A stretch of DNA of 64,000 nt from Xanthomonas hyacinthi (GCF_009769165.1 NZ_CP043476.1:4533001-4597000), one strand, 5' to 3'. Positions 34,096 to 42,982 are shown, counted from the stretch's first letter. The notes: a model not told the origin generated them from the letters alone. Translations and numbers: made by a program.

Positions 34096-34956
34096 ATGGA
34101 CGCCGATCTCGAAACGATGACTAGCCGTCCGAACTGTGCAGGCCAGCGCAGCGATACCCAGGCATTCTGGCGCGATCCGGCCCTGCCTTTCGTCGAGAGC
34201 CGCCGCGCCTGCCAGAGCCGGGCCTGCTACAAGCCCCACCATCACCCGACCTTTTCCATTGGTGCCGTCGATGGCGGCACCAGCGTTTTCACCGGCGCCG
34301 CCAATGGCCCGGTTCTCCTGTCCCCTGGCACGCTCGTCTTCGTACCCGCAGCGCGTGTCCATGCGTGCAACCCGGCACCCAATACCGCCTGGAGCTACCA
34401 GATGCTGCACCTGGACGCCGCGTGGCTCCAGGCTGTTCGGCGGGAGTACGCCCGAACCGACGCGATGGACGACGAGCCGGTGCGCATCGTGACCGACCCG
34501 GCGGTCTATGCGCACTTCTGCCGACTCAACGTGCTGCTGTTCAAGGAAGGCGACCTGATCGAGAAGGAAGCCGCGCTGATCGAGTTTGTCGGGGACTACG
34601 ACACCGAACGGGGGCTCTCCATCAAAGAGCCGGCCGCGCCATCGAACCTGGCGGAGCGGATTCGGCCCGCCCTGGACTATCTGTGTGCTTCGCCCACCGC
34701 CAGTACCACATTGGACAAGTTAGCAGACCTGGCAGGCATGAGCCGCTATCAGGTGATCCGGGCGTTCCGCACCGTCACCGGCATGACGCCGCACGCCTGG
34801 CAACTCAACCAGCGCGTCAATCTCGCCAGGGATTGGATACGCAGTGGTGACAGCCTTGCAGACGTGGCCCAGCATCTCGGCTTCGTCGATCAGGCTCATT
34901 TCCAGCGGGTATTCAAGGCGCATGCCGGTGTGACGCCCGGCCGCTTCCGCGCCTGA
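34096..34956 (+). CDS. AraC family transcriptional regulator
   Basis: The product is 286 residues. The N-terminal cupin-like sensor contains 'YKPHHHPTFSIGAVDGGTSV' and 'GTLVFVPAARVHACNPAPNT', and the C-terminal AraC HTH pair is 'TLDKLADLAGMSRYQVIRAF' plus 'LADVAQHLGFVDQAHFQRVF'. The metal-like His cluster at the cupin strand is usual in this subgroup. It is followed 88 bp later by a LysE-type exporter gene on the same strand, the usual target. The ATG at 34096 has 'GCGGGGGCTGT' before it. Confidence 0.9.
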   Translation: MDADLETMTSRPNCAGQRSDTQAFWRDPALPFVESRRACQSRACYKPHHHPTFSIGAVDGGTSVFTGAANGPVLLSPGTLVFVPAARVHACNPAPNTAWSYQMLHLDAAWLQAVRREYARTDAMDDEPVRIVTDPAVYAHFCRLNVLLFKEGDLIEKEAALIEFVGDYDTERGLSIKEPAAPSNLAERIRPALDYLCASPTASTTLDKLADLAGMSRYQVIRAFRTVTGMTPHAWQLNQRVNLARDWIRSGDSLADVAQHLGFVDQAHFQRVFKAHAGVTPGRFRA

Positions 34957-35044
34957 CGCCGGAGGCGACGCGGCTGCAATTTCCTTCAATACGGAAGGCG
35001 CTGCGGCCGGCACACTGCGTAGAAAAACTACGAGTGTGTCCTGA

Positions 35045-35692
35045 ATGCAGCCGTTCCTGATGATTGCCGCAGCGCATTTCCTGGCGCTGCTTTCTCCCGG
35101 CCCCGACTTCTTCCTGGTCGCCCGTACGTCGCTGTCCGCCGGCTGGCGGGTCGCCAGCGGCGCCTGCCTGGGAATCGCCGTCGCCAACGGCGTGTTCATC
35201 GTGGCCGCCTTTGCCGGCACTGCTGCCCTGAAGCCAGGCAGCGCCTGGTTCGTGATCCTTCAACTGGCTGGCTGCATCTACTTGCTCTATCTCGGCGTGC
35301 TGTTCATTCGCCATGCCGGCACCAGCGACCTGGCAAATGTGTCGGCCACGGACAGGCACGTCGCACGATCCAGCCTTCGCTTCGGCGCGTGGCGCCGCGC
35401 CGCCGGCATGGGCTTCCTGTCGGGCATCCTCAACCCCAAGAATGCGCTGTTCTACGCCAGTCTGGCCGCGATGTTGACCGGGCCACACGCCAGCACGGGC
35501 TGGAAGGCGATCTACGGCACCTGGATGTTCAGCGTCGTGCTGCTGTGGGATCTGCTGGTCGCGGTCATGATCGGCAATCAGGCCATCCTGCGGCGCTTCT
35601 CGCAGGCACTGCCGTGGCTGGAGCGCATTTCCGGTACCATGCTGATTCTGCTGGCGGTGGCTGTCCTCGTCCTCCTGGGAAGCACGCGATAG
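35045..35692 (+). CDS. LysE/RhtB family exporter
   Basis: The product is 215 residues with 6 membrane helices. The family hallmark 'LALLSPGPDFFLVARTSLSA' is at residues about 13-32, and 'GFLSGILNPKNALFYASL' carries the NPK motif. LysE/RhtB proteins export amino acids such as threonine, homoserine or lysine. It is adjacent to an AraC regulator, a common pair. A C11 run lies in the gap behind it (around 35737-35747). A second, distinct LysE gene follows on the opposite strand, convergent. Confidence 0.92.
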   Translation: MQPFLMIAAAHFLALLSPGPDFFLVARTSLSAGWRVASGACLGIAVANGVFIVAAFAGTAALKPGSAWFVILQLAGCIYLLYLGVLFIRHAGTSDLANVSATDRHVARSSLRFGAWRRAAGMGFLSGILNPKNALFYASLAAMLTGPHASTGWKAIYGTWMFSVVLLWDLLVAVMIGNQAILRRFSQALPWLERISGTMLILLAVAVLVLLGSTR

Positions 35693-35785
35693 GGAATGGA
35701 TTTCCGAAACGCTGTCTCGGATTTCCGAGGCAGCGCCCCCCCCCCCAGGGGCGAGACGTCGCAAGGCGGCGCGATGCCTGTGCGG

Positions 35786-36403
35786 TCAGCGCGCTCCGCG
35801 CGCCACCGCCAGCAAGACACCGAAGCCGACCAGCAGCCCGCCGAAGGCGCGGTCGATCCAGTGGCGCACGGCCAGCAGCCGGTCGCGCACGGCTCCGGCC
35901 GAGAAGCACAGCGCCACGAGGCCGAACCAGGCCATATGCGCAACCGAGATGAAAGCGCCATAGCCGATCTGCACAGCCAGTGGCGTTTCAGGCCGCACCA
36001 CCTGCATGAACAGGCTGACGATGAACACCGTGGTCTTGGGGTTCAGCGCATTGGTCAGGAAGCCAGTACGCAAGGCCGCCGCATCCGACAGCGGCGCGAC
36101 GGCGCTGCCGGCCAGCGCGCCGTTGGGCTTGGCCCGCAGCATCTTTACCCCGAGATAGACCAGATAGACGGCACCGATCAATTTGATGGCGTTGAACAGC
36201 CATAGCGACTGCTGGATCAGCAAGCCCACGCCCACGAGTGTGTAGGTGACATGCACCAGCACGCCCAGGCCGATGCCCAAGGCCGTCAGCACGCCGGCAC
36301 GGCGCGAGAGCATCAGGCTGTTGCGCGTGACCATCGCAAAGTCCGGCCCAGGGCTGATGACGGCCAGCAAGGTGATTGTGATGACAGCTATCAGTTCGGT
36401 CAT
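35786..36403 (-). CDS. LysE/RhtB family exporter, LysR-linked
   Basis: The product is 205 residues. 'LAVISPGPDFAMVTRNSLML' and 'GFLTNALNPKTTVFIVSLFM' are the SPGPD and NPK signatures, with six hydrophobic segments. An amino acid or similar small molecule is exported. It is divergent from the LysR gene starting at 36470 (66-bp intergenic region), its likely activator. It is convergent with the other LysE gene, to which it is only distantly alike, so this is not a recent duplication. Confidence 0.92.
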   Translation of the reverse strand: MTELIAVITITLLAVISPGPDFAMVTRNSLMLSRRAGVLTALGIGLGVLVHVTYTLVGVGLLIQQSLWLFNAIKLIGAVYLVYLGVKMLRAKPNGALAGSAVAPLSDAAALRTGFLTNALNPKTTVFIVSLFMQVVRPETPLAVQIGYGAFISVAHMAWFGLVALCFSAGAVRDRLLAVRHWIDRAFGGLLVGFGVLLAVARGAR

Positions 36404-36469
36404 GGCGTATCCTGTCGAAAAACAACGAATTAGCGAGATACTACCGACACCATCCCCCGGTGAATAACG

Positions 36470-37393
36470 ATGTTTTCTGACAGGAATGGTGAGCTGGAAT
36501 CACCATCGAGCGATTCACGCCTGCCTTCGCTGCTGGCCCTGCGCTGCTTCGAGGCGGCAGCCCGGTTGGAGAATTTCAGCCGGGCCGCCGAGGAGCTGCA
36601 CCTGACCCACGGCGCGGTCAGCCGCGCCGTGCGCCTGCTCGAAGACGAACTGGGCTTGGCGCTGTTCGAGCGGCGCAGCCGGCGCGTGTTCCTGACCGAT
36701 GCCGGCCGCACGCTGGCGCGGGCCGTGGGCAATGGGTTGGATCTGATGCGGCAAGCCGTCGGCGAGTTGCGCGCCAGCGCCCGCCAGGGGCGGCGCTGGG
36801 TGCTGTCGTGCGAGCCGACGCTGCTGATGCGCTGGCTGATCCCGCGCTGGCCGGACTTCCAGGCCCGGCATCCGGGGATCGACGTTCACCTGGTCGCCGG
36901 TGGTGGGCCGTTCTCCTTCGCCAGCGGCATCGACCTGGCCATCCGCCGCGACGATTTCCCCTGGCCCGAGGGCTACCACGCCGAACCCTTGTTCGCGGAA
37001 CAGGTCGGCCCGGTTTGCCGCCCCGACAAGGCGGCGGCCTGGTTCACCACGAAGAAGGCCGGCGCCGCGCTCAAAGCTGGCGCACCGCGCCTGCACACGC
37101 GCACGCGGCCGGGCGCGTGGCCGGAATGGGCAACGGCCGCAGGCCAGCCCGCACCCAATGCGAAGGGGCAGACCTTCGACCACTTCTATTTCAGCTTGCA
37201 GGCGGCCGTGGCTGGCCTGGGCGTGGCGGTCGGCCCGTGGCATCTGGTGCGCGACGATCTGGACAGCGGCGTGCTGGCCGCGCCGCTGGGTTTCGTGGAG
37301 GACGGCTCGCGCTACTGCCTGTTGTCGCCACAGCCCTTGCGGCCGGATAGCCCGCAGGCCGATTTGCTGGCATGGCTACGGACAATGGCATAG
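36470..37393 (+). CDS. LysR family regulator (GcvA-like)
   Basis: The product is 307 residues. 'ALRCFEAAARLENFSRAAEE' and 'LHLTHGAVSRAVRLLEDELG' form the HTH, and the GcvA-type signature 'SLLALRCFEAAARL' places it with glycine-cleavage or amino acid regulators. The effector domain includes 'LLMRWLIPRWPDFQARHPGI' and 'DLAIRRDDFPWPEGYHAEPL'. It is head to head with the LysE gene at 35786-36403, suggesting amino-acid-induced export. The start ATG at 36470 yields a 17-residue polar lead-in. Confidence 0.9.
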   Translation: MFSDRNGELESPSSDSRLPSLLALRCFEAAARLENFSRAAEELHLTHGAVSRAVRLLEDELGLALFERRSRRVFLTDAGRTLARAVGNGLDLMRQAVGELRASARQGRRWVLSCEPTLLMRWLIPRWPDFQARHPGIDVHLVAGGGPFSFASGIDLAIRRDDFPWPEGYHAEPLFAEQVGPVCRPDKAAAWFTTKKAGAALKAGAPRLHTRTRPGAWPEWATAAGQPAPNAKGQTFDHFYFSLQAAVAGLGVAVGPWHLVRDDLDSGVLAAPLGFVEDGSRYCLLSPQPLRPDSPQADLLAWLRTMA

Positions 37394-37410
37394 CCGAAAT
37401 CGAGCGCAGC

Positions 37411-37431
37411 AAAAAGGGGCCGAAGCCCCTT
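37411..37431 (-). terminator. Rho-independent terminator of radC
   Basis: On the minus strand AAGGGGC-TTCG-GCCCCTT is followed by T residues, beginning 4 bases after the radC stop at 37435. A 7-bp perfect stem, a stable UUCG tetraloop and a U-tract make it a textbook terminator. Confidence 0.88.
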
Positions 37432-37434
37432 CGC

Positions 37435-37944
37435 TCAAAGCAGGCCACGCTCGGCAAACGATGTGGTGTCGCCGCCAGCGACGATGACGTGATCGAGCAC
37501 GCGCACGTCCACCAGCTCCAGCGCCTGCTTGAGCCGTCCGGTCAACGCCCGGTCAGCCGCGCTCGGCTCCGGGTTCCCGCTCGGATGGTTGTGACTGACG
37601 ATTACCACTGCCGCATTGAGCCGCAGGGCTTCCTTGACCACTTCGCGCGGATACACCGATGCGCCGTCGATCGTGCCGCGGAACATCTCCCGGTACTCGA
37701 TCAGCCGATGGCGCGTGTCCATGAACAGCACGGCGAAGACCTCATGCTCGAAGCCGGCCAGCTTGGTGCCCAGATAGTCCTTGACCGCTACCGGCGAAGT
37801 GAATTCAGTACCGCGCTGCATCTTCTGGTCGATGACCTGGCGTGCGGCTTCCAGAATGTCGTCGGCCGACGCCGGCAGGTAGCGCCCCTGGGCATCGCGC
37901 ACCATGAGGGAGGAATCGAACGAGGAAAAGGATAGTTGCGACAT
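37435..37944 (-). CDS. RadC-like JAB domain protein
   Basis: The product is 169 residues. The JAB/MPN metalloprotease-like motif 'VIVSHNHPSGNPEPSAAD' gives His118, His120 and Asp131 as metal ligands. 'AVLFMDTRHRLIEYREMFRG' and 'YPREVVKEALRLNAAVV' complete the RadC core. The N-terminal helix-hairpin-helix of chromosomal RadC is absent, as in the short plasmid and island variants (YeeS/YkfG type). Function is unknown, possibly an anti-restriction or DNA-processing accessory. It is part of the island backbone after ParB and DUF932. Confidence 0.9.
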   Translation of the reverse strand: MSQLSFSSFDSSLMVRDAQGRYLPASADDILEAARQVIDQKMQRGTEFTSPVAVKDYLGTKLAGFEHEVFAVLFMDTRHRLIEYREMFRGTIDGASVYPREVVKEALRLNAAVVIVSHNHPSGNPEPSAADRALTGRLKQALELVDVRVLDHVIVAGGDTTSFAERGLL

Positions 37945-38364
37945 GATCGTGCTCCGGTTGCTCGGGCGGAATTGCCCGGAACCGTGTCCGGCACGGCGCA
38001 GCGCAAGCAGTCACAAGGTCGAAGACGGCCGCCAGGACGCAAGCGCGCACGGCACGCGCCGCCTTTGACGGCGAGAACGCCGTGGTACGGTGAAGGGAAC
38101 AGCAAGACCGCCTACGCCCCATCCACTGCACACACCCGCCTTTGGGCAAGCGCAGCGCGCAGGCCCACAAGGGCCGGAGTGCGTGAAGGATCGAAGCCGA
38201 ATGGCAGTGACTCGGCACGAGGTACGGGGCAAGGCCCGAGAGCCTGACGGCACAGGGTGCCGACACGCCCTCTTTACGTTGACGGGAATAGAGAACAAGC
38301 GCCTGCTGGCGCACCACCGTATCGCCGACGCCTCAAGCGCAACGGCAGTGCGCCCCGCCAAGCG
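37945..38364. other. 420-bp interval without a supported gene
   Basis: It lies upstream of radC and downstream of proline dehydrogenase. Frames here are short and Arg/Ala-rich. It contains island-type non-coding sequence similar in parts to the 33.8-kb gap ('gcgcgcaggccc'). The radC promoter should be here; no clear -35/-10 pair is seen. Confidence 0.45.
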
Positions 38365-39273
38365 TCAGAAGCCGATCAGGGCTTTCGCTATGTGTCCAGC
38401 AATGCCGGGATTCTCCTTCAGTCTGCGCGTGCTGTAACCGTACCAGTCCTTGCCAAATGGCACGTAGATACGCACGTTGAACCCCATCCCCAGCAATTTG
38501 TCGCGCAGTGGCTCGCACACACCCAACAGCATCTGGAATTCAAACTTGGTTCGGTCGATGCCATCGCGGCGGACTAACTCAACGATGTTCTCGATCAGTG
38601 CGGCGTCGTGTGTGGCAATGCCAACGAAGCTGCCCGTATCGAAGCAGCGCCCAACGTGTTTCAGGAAGTGCTCGTTGATGGCGCGGCGGTTGCTCCAGGC
38701 ATCGGGCACGAGGTGCGACAGATCTTCTACATAGATGCCCTTGCAAATACGCAAAGGGCTGGCTTCACGCACCAGTGGCTCAATGTCCAGGTAAGTCCGC
38801 TGCAAGTACGCCTGCAACGCCAGGCCGATGTTGCCCTTGCGCGCTTTCAAGCGCGCGAACAGCTCGATTTCCTTTTGCGTGCAACTGACATCCTCCATGT
38901 CCATGCAAATGGAATTCTGGTGGAGATCCGCGCGATCAAGAATCCCTTGCGCGAGTTGTTCACACTGCTGCGCATCGAGCAACAAGCCGAGCGCGGAAGG
39001 CTTGATCGAAATGTTGGCTTGCAATCCGTGATCCTGAATTGCGTCCAGCACTTCGATGTAGTCGTCGGCTGTGGCCTTGGCTTGCTGCAGGGTCGAGACC
39101 GTCTCGCCCAAAACATCGAGCGTCACGCAGAAGCCTTGCGCGTTGAGCTGCTGCACGCGAGCGAGGGCTTCGGCGAGGGTATCGCCTGCAATGTAGCGAC
39201 GGGAGATTTTCTGGATCAGTGCGCGAGGAATCAAAGGGATGGCGCGCGCCACCAGCGTATTGAGAAGATGCAT
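38365..39273 (-). CDS. Proline dehydrogenase (monofunctional)
   Basis: The product is 302 residues. 'VTLDVLGETVSTLQQAKATA', 'DAIQDHGLQANISIKPSALG', 'DMEDVSCTQKEIELF' and 'FEFQMLLGVCEPLRDKLLGM' followed by 'RIYVPFGKDWYGYSTRRLKE' are the conserved blocks of the FAD-dependent PRODH barrel, including the late Arg-Arg that binds proline carboxylate. It oxidises proline to pyrroline-5-carboxylate at the membrane face. No P5C dehydrogenase is fused or adjacent, unlike PutA. It is a metabolic cargo gene inside the island. The start ATG at 39273 is chosen as the family start. Confidence 0.9.
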   Translation of the reverse strand: MHLLNTLVARAIPLIPRALIQKISRRYIAGDTLAEALARVQQLNAQGFCVTLDVLGETVSTLQQAKATADDYIEVLDAIQDHGLQANISIKPSALGLLLDAQQCEQLAQGILDRADLHQNSICMDMEDVSCTQKEIELFARLKARKGNIGLALQAYLQRTYLDIEPLVREASPLRICKGIYVEDLSHLVPDAWSNRRAINEHFLKHVGRCFDTGSFVGIATHDAALIENIVELVRRDGIDRTKFEFQMLLGVCEPLRDKLLGMGFNVRIYVPFGKDWYGYSTRRLKENPGIAGHIAKALIGF

Positions 39274-39765
39274 ATGGGTATCCAAGATGAAGAACAGGCA
39301 GCTTCCACCCCTCCGAGACCAATCATCGGAGATCGACGGGCGAAGCAAAGCAGCCGGCCCGCGCATGTGGGGCCAGCAAGGGCAGCGTTGCCACCGCGTG
39401 CGCCAAGGGCGTAGCGGCAGCTCTCGCTGCGCACGTTCAGTTCATCAATGGAGGCCAGGCAGCGCGGTGCATGCGTTCTTCTCTGGGTACTTGCTGAAAT
39501 ATGGTTTTTGCAAGGTATCCCTAATCGCACTCCGCCTAGCAACAGAACTCGGTGGGTTCGGGTCTCACAAGCTCATGGTACAGGGCTTTACTCAGAGCCG
39601 ACTGGATAGCCTTTGTTTTCATCTTGCATAAGCAGGGGCGCAGCCCGCGAACCCGACGGCGGAACGCCGGGACACACGGATGCTGGTGATGGGGGAATAG
39701 CTACGCCGAATTGTCGTATCAGTGATACGAGAATCTGGACGGTCTCGTCGCCGTCCATGCAGGCA
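39274..39765. other. 492-bp interval without a supported gene
   Basis: The region lies upstream of proline dehydrogenase and downstream of the antitoxin gene. It should contain the PRODH promoter. The sequence becomes less GC-rich around 39480-39600, and only short shadow frames occur. Confidence 0.45.
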
Positions 39766-40068
39766 TCAGATGATGGCCTGCAAACCCTTGTCGGCGATGA
39801 CGTTGAGCAGCTTGAGTGCCGGGCCGGTGGGATGGGTTTCACCTTGCTCCCACTTGCGCACGGTGGACGCCGAGGTATGCAGGTGCAGCGCGAACACCGG
39901 CTGGCTGAACTTCAAGGCTTCGCGCAGGCGCTTGATGTCGGACGCGCCGAACTCCCGCACCGGCGGCGGGCAGATGGCGTCGAACTCGCGCATCGTCACC
40001 TTGCCGATCGCGCCAGCCTCAACGAGTGCGGCCAGGTCGCCGCGCAGCGATTCAATGATCTTGCTCAC
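39766..40068 (-). CDS. HigA-type antitoxin (XRE HTH)
   Basis: The product is 100 residues. 'LREALKFSQPVFALHLHTSA' plus 'STVRKWEQGETHPTGPALKL' is an XRE helix-turn-helix of the kind in HigA/MqsA-like antitoxins, placed in the C-terminal half. The N-terminus ('MSKIIESLRGDLAALVEAGA') should wrap the toxin. It overlaps the toxin stop by 17 bases and is the second gene of the pair, the reversed order usual for higBA. Repression of the shared promoter at 40448-40476 is expected. Confidence 0.85.
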   Translation of the reverse strand: MSKIIESLRGDLAALVEAGAIGKVTMREFDAICPPPVREFGASDIKRLREALKFSQPVFALHLHTSASTVRKWEQGETHPTGPALKLLNVIADKGLQAII

Positions 40069-40435
40069 AATGCACCTCCACTAGAACACCTGACTGCAAT
40101 GCCTTCGCCAAGGCTTCGGCGGACAGTTCCAGGAACACCTTGCCGGCGAATTGCAGCGCCTTCTTCTCGTCCTGCGTGATGTTTGCCTTGTCGCTCTTGG
40201 GGAACCCATGCAGGAACACATAACGGCTACTAATCTTGGCCGACAGCAGTGTGCGGTAGCCACCGCTCTTGCCGCTGCCGGGGCGGGCCACCCGCTTCTT
40301 GTAGAGGGAGCCGCCCAAGTCCGCGTCGACCAGACCGCTTTCCATCTCCAGAACCGCTTTGCACAAGGCGGCATCGGGCAGCTTCTCGTCCGACTGCCAC
40401 CGCGCAAAGTCCTTGCGCTTGAGGATGCGCGTCAT
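40052..40435 (-). CDS. RelE/HigB-type toxin
   Basis: The product is 127 residues. 'MTRILKRKDFARWQSDEKLP', 'GSLYKKRVARPGSGKSGGYR' and 'YVFLHGFPKSDKANITQDEK' match the RelE-like type II toxins of the HigB/DUF4258-near group, which cleave mRNA on the ribosome. The basic residues before and in 'GYRTLL' are those usually involved in RNA contact. It is the first gene of the operon with the HigA antitoxin, and 'GGAGG' lies 5 bases before the ATG at 40435. Next to an integrase, it probably serves island maintenance. Confidence 0.87.
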   Translation of the reverse strand: MTRILKRKDFARWQSDEKLPDAALCKAVLEMESGLVDADLGGSLYKKRVARPGSGKSGGYRTLLSAKISSRYVFLHGFPKSDKANITQDEKKALQFAGKVFLELSAEALAKALQSGVLVEVHCEQDH

Positions 40436-40447
40436 ATTGACCTCCAA

Positions 40448-40476
40448 ACTATACCCGTAGTGGGTACACTTTTCAA
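40448..40476 (-). promoter_or_regulatory. higBA promoter with operator in the spacer
   Basis: On the minus strand TTGAAA (40471-40476) and TATAGT (40448-40453) are separated by exactly 17 bp. The palindrome TACCC-gtagt-GGGTA at 40452-40466 overlaps the -10 box and spacer. HigA bound there would block RNA polymerase. The promoter lies 12 bp before the toxin start. Confidence 0.8.
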
Positions 40477-40574
40477 GATGACGTGGTGAGGCCGCCCAGC
40501 GAGGGGCGGCTCACCCGATTGTCGTGACAGCGACACGACAATCGGGGCTGGCAAGGCGGGAGCATGATTGCCGG

Positions 40575-41406
40575 TCACGCCGCAGCCTCCGCAGCGCGAG
40601 ATACGCCTGTGATCGTCTTGCGCCGGTTTGCCACCAGTTCAGCCGCTTCGCGCACCGGCTTGTCCTCGGTGTGGACGTAGCGCATGAACATCGCCACGGT
40701 CTTGTGCGCCGTCAGCGCCATGCCGACCTTGACCGGGATGCCCGAGTTGGCAATGTCGGTCGCCGAGCGGTGGCGGATACCGTGCGTGCCAACGTGGGAC
40801 ACGTCGGCGCGCTTGAGGATGCGCGTCCAGCCGCCGTAATACTCGCCTGTGGTCATGTGCTGCCCCGGATGGTTCGGTGATGGGAACACATACGGGCATC
40901 CGTCTTGGCGGGGCGCGGTGGACAGCAGCCGATAGGCTTCCTCGCTCAATGGCTTGGACATGCCGCCGGTCTTGCTATCGGGCCACACCACGCGCCGGTT
41001 CTCCAGATCAACCCAATCCCATTGGAGCGTGACAATCTCGGAGCGCCGACCGGCGAACTCGAATTGCAACCGGATCGCCAGTGGCAGGACGGCATGATCC
41101 AGACCCAGCCCGTCGGTTTCCAGATAGTCGAGATACCGGAACAGCTTGCCCATTTCCTCGTCGCTGATGAGGTGGGTGGCCTTGCCATTGGGATACATCG
41201 GGACGTGGCGACACGGGTTGGTGCCGTCGGGCCGGTAGCCCCACACTTCGGCCAAGTTGAACATCTTGCGCATCACGCTGAACGTGCGGTTCGCGTCGGC
41301 CGGCTTGTGGGCCATCTTCTTCATCATCGTCGCCACGTCCGGGCGCTTCACGTCCTGAACCTTCATGCGGCCCAGCATCGGGATGATGTTGTTGTCGATC
41401 GTATTC
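40575..41406 (-). pseudogene. Tyrosine integrase, C-terminal half (separated by inversion)
   Basis: From 41406 the minus strand reads 'NTIDNNIIPMLGRMKVQDVK' onward, then the catalytic residues: Arg in 'EFAGRRSEIVTLQWDWV', 'HVGTHGIRHRSATDIANS' (HxxR) and the nucleophile in 'VAMFMRYVHTEDKP' (Tyr). The core-binding domain begins mid-way; the arm-binding N-terminus is absent. It is found on the plus strand at 42334-42708. Rejoining 'QIGYQ' there with 'NTIDNN' here gives one continuous P4-type integrase. As it stands neither half is complete, though this half might be translated from TTG 41423 with a chimeric start. Confidence 0.88.
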
Positions 41407-42168
41407 CGTCGGCTGGGTTGCAACGCGCAAGAGGATCTGCCGGTTGCGGGCCTGCGGGCGACTCACGCGGTCGACGTCCACGCCACCTTTCTCCGCGCAG
41501 GCATCCTTTGCACATGGATCATCGAGTGCAAGTTATGGAAGTCACGAGTGACCAAGGAAAAGGTGCTCGCCCTCAAGAGCATCCTCGAGGACGTTGGCGC
41601 GGACCGCGGCATCATCGTTAGCGAAATGGGCTTCCAGTCCGGGGCGCAGGATGCTGCCCGCGGTACGAACATCACCTTGGTGACCTCCTTGCAAGAGTTC
41701 GAGCGCACTGCGTTGGCGGCCACGTCCGAGGCCCCGCTGGCGCTGGTCAGCGCCTCCGATCCAATTCCGCTCTACCGGTTTCCACAGCACTCGCCGCACG
41801 AACTGCTCCTGGTTGAAGACACTCTAATCACGGCCAACTGGCGAGACGTCAGCATTTCATTGGTCGACCCGGCGAGAAAAGTCATTACGCGTACCTTTGA
41901 GCTCGACAAGTACGAGGCGTTTTCGCCGCGTGACGGCACCCGCGTGATTCGAACGCATCCACCCGGCAACTTGGTACTCGCGGACGGCCGCCTCTTCCTT
42001 GGCCAGGTGTTCTCCGAGGTCGTGGTTGTTATTGATCTCGCTACCCAAGCGATCATCAAGCGCATCCCGGTGCCCGGTGGGGGCGAAGGCGAGATGGCAG
42101 TCTCGCCAGACCAGAAGACGGTCTACTTCGCCAGCAACAAGACCAGCCAATTTTTCATTTCACCATGA
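41407..42168 (+). pseudogene. Mrr-like restriction endonuclease, main part (5' end separated by inversion)
   Basis: The frame from 41407 reads 'RRLGCNAQEDLPVAGLRATH', then 'VDVHATFLRAGILCTWIIEC' (catalytic Asp and Glu) and 'KLWKSRVTKEKVLALKSI' (Lys completing D-ExK), then 'GADRGIIVSEMGFQSGAQDA'. This is the PD-(D/E)xK restriction domain of Mrr-like proteins. The C-terminal part ('GEMAVSPDQKTVYFASNKTS') looks like a beta-propeller blade. The first 17 codons lie on the minus strand at 42758-42708. Present translation would start from chimeric upstream codons, so activity is doubtful. Confidence 0.82.
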
Positions 42169-42707
42169 CTCCAGCACCGAACTTTGCTGGACTACGCCGA
42201 AGCCCGATACAGCAGGTTTATCAATAACTTAGGCGAGTTCAACATATGCCGGTGCTTTCCGAAACCTGACCTGACTTCCCTGCTGGTGGCCCCTATGAGG
42301 CTCTTGGGAATCGGGTCTTTCCGAGGAGTCATCATGGCGAAAATCAAGCTCACCAAGTCCGCAGTCGATACGGCACAACCCCAGGCGCAGGCCGTCGAAC
42401 TCAGGGATACCCTGGTGCCTGGCTTCTTGTGCAAGATTACACCAGCGGGCCGCAAGGTGTTCATGCTCCAGTACCGGACGAACGCCGGGGAACGCCGCAA
42501 GCCTGCCTTGGGCCTATACGGGGAATTGACCGTTGAACAGGCCCGTTCGCTGGCGCAGGAATGGCTGGCCCAAGTGCGCCGAGGCGGCGACCCGGCCGCC
42601 GACAAGGCAGCGGCCCGATCTGCCCCTACGGTCGCGGAATTGTGCAAGAAGTTCATGGAGGATCACTCCAAGCAGCGCAACAAGCCCAGCACGCAGATCG
42701 GCTACCA
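41407..42707. other. 1.3-kb inverted segment
   Basis: Reverse-complementing 41407-42707, bounded by TTC (41404-41406) and GAA (42708-42710), restores two broken genes at once. The integrase becomes continuous ('STQIGYQ' joined to 'NTIDNN') and the endonuclease becomes continuous ('QQATAEHF' joined to 'RRLGCNAQ'). Both reading frames match exactly at the junctions. Only the 3-bp TTC/GAA pair is shared at the breakpoints. Confidence 0.87.
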
Positions 42708-42735
42708 GAAGTGCTCGGCCGTGGCTTGCTGGTAA
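42334..42735 (+). pseudogene. Tyrosine integrase, N-terminal arm domain (separated by inversion)
   Basis: The ATG at 42334 (ribosome site 'GAGG' 7 bases before) opens 'MAKIKLTKSAVDTAQPQAQA' and 'TPAGRKVFMLQYRTNAGERR', then 'LGLYGELTVEQARSLAQEWL': the DUF4102 arm-binding domain of P4-like integrases. 'TVAELCKKFMEDHSKQRNKP' starts the core-binding domain, which breaks off after 'QIGYQ' at 42708. The trailing codons to the stop at 42735 belong to the inverted endonuclease start. Its continuation is the minus-strand frame from 41406. Confidence 0.88.
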
Positions 42736-42758
42736 CGCTTCCACTCCGGCTCGCTCAT
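42708..42758 (-). pseudogene. Restriction endonuclease 5' fragment (first 17 codons)
   Basis: On the minus strand the ATG at 42758 opens 'MSEPEWKRYQQATAEHF', which stops making sense exactly at the inversion breakpoint. Its continuation is the frame starting at 41407 on the plus strand. This is the displaced N-terminus of the Mrr-like protein. The rest of 42759-42982 holds no supported gene. Confidence 0.8.
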
Positions 42759-42982
42759 CAAGCGGACACTCTCGAGACACTGGTTGCAGTGTATCTTGGT
42801 TGGCCAAGGTTACCGAGCCGGCGGGCCGGGACCTCTACGGGCACACCTACCAGTGGAAAGCGCGCCAACAGGCGTCGCAAACATAGACAGCCTGATCAGG
42901 ATAGGATTGGAAGCAAGGTGGTTGTCCAGTGCTTTCCTGACAAGCAAGGCGCGGTGACGTTTCAGGGGGGCTAGATGTCAGG

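Noticed and set aside
40575-41423. Complete integrase starting at TTG 41423
   Set aside because: The first codons come from the inverted endonuclease segment; the true N-terminal domain is at 42334-42708, so this is half a gene.
42533-42886. 117-codon plus frame ending 'WKARQQASQT'
   Set aside because: The first part shadows the integrase N-terminal frame, and the tail has no recognisable family; treated as non-coding near the inversion and IS30 ends.
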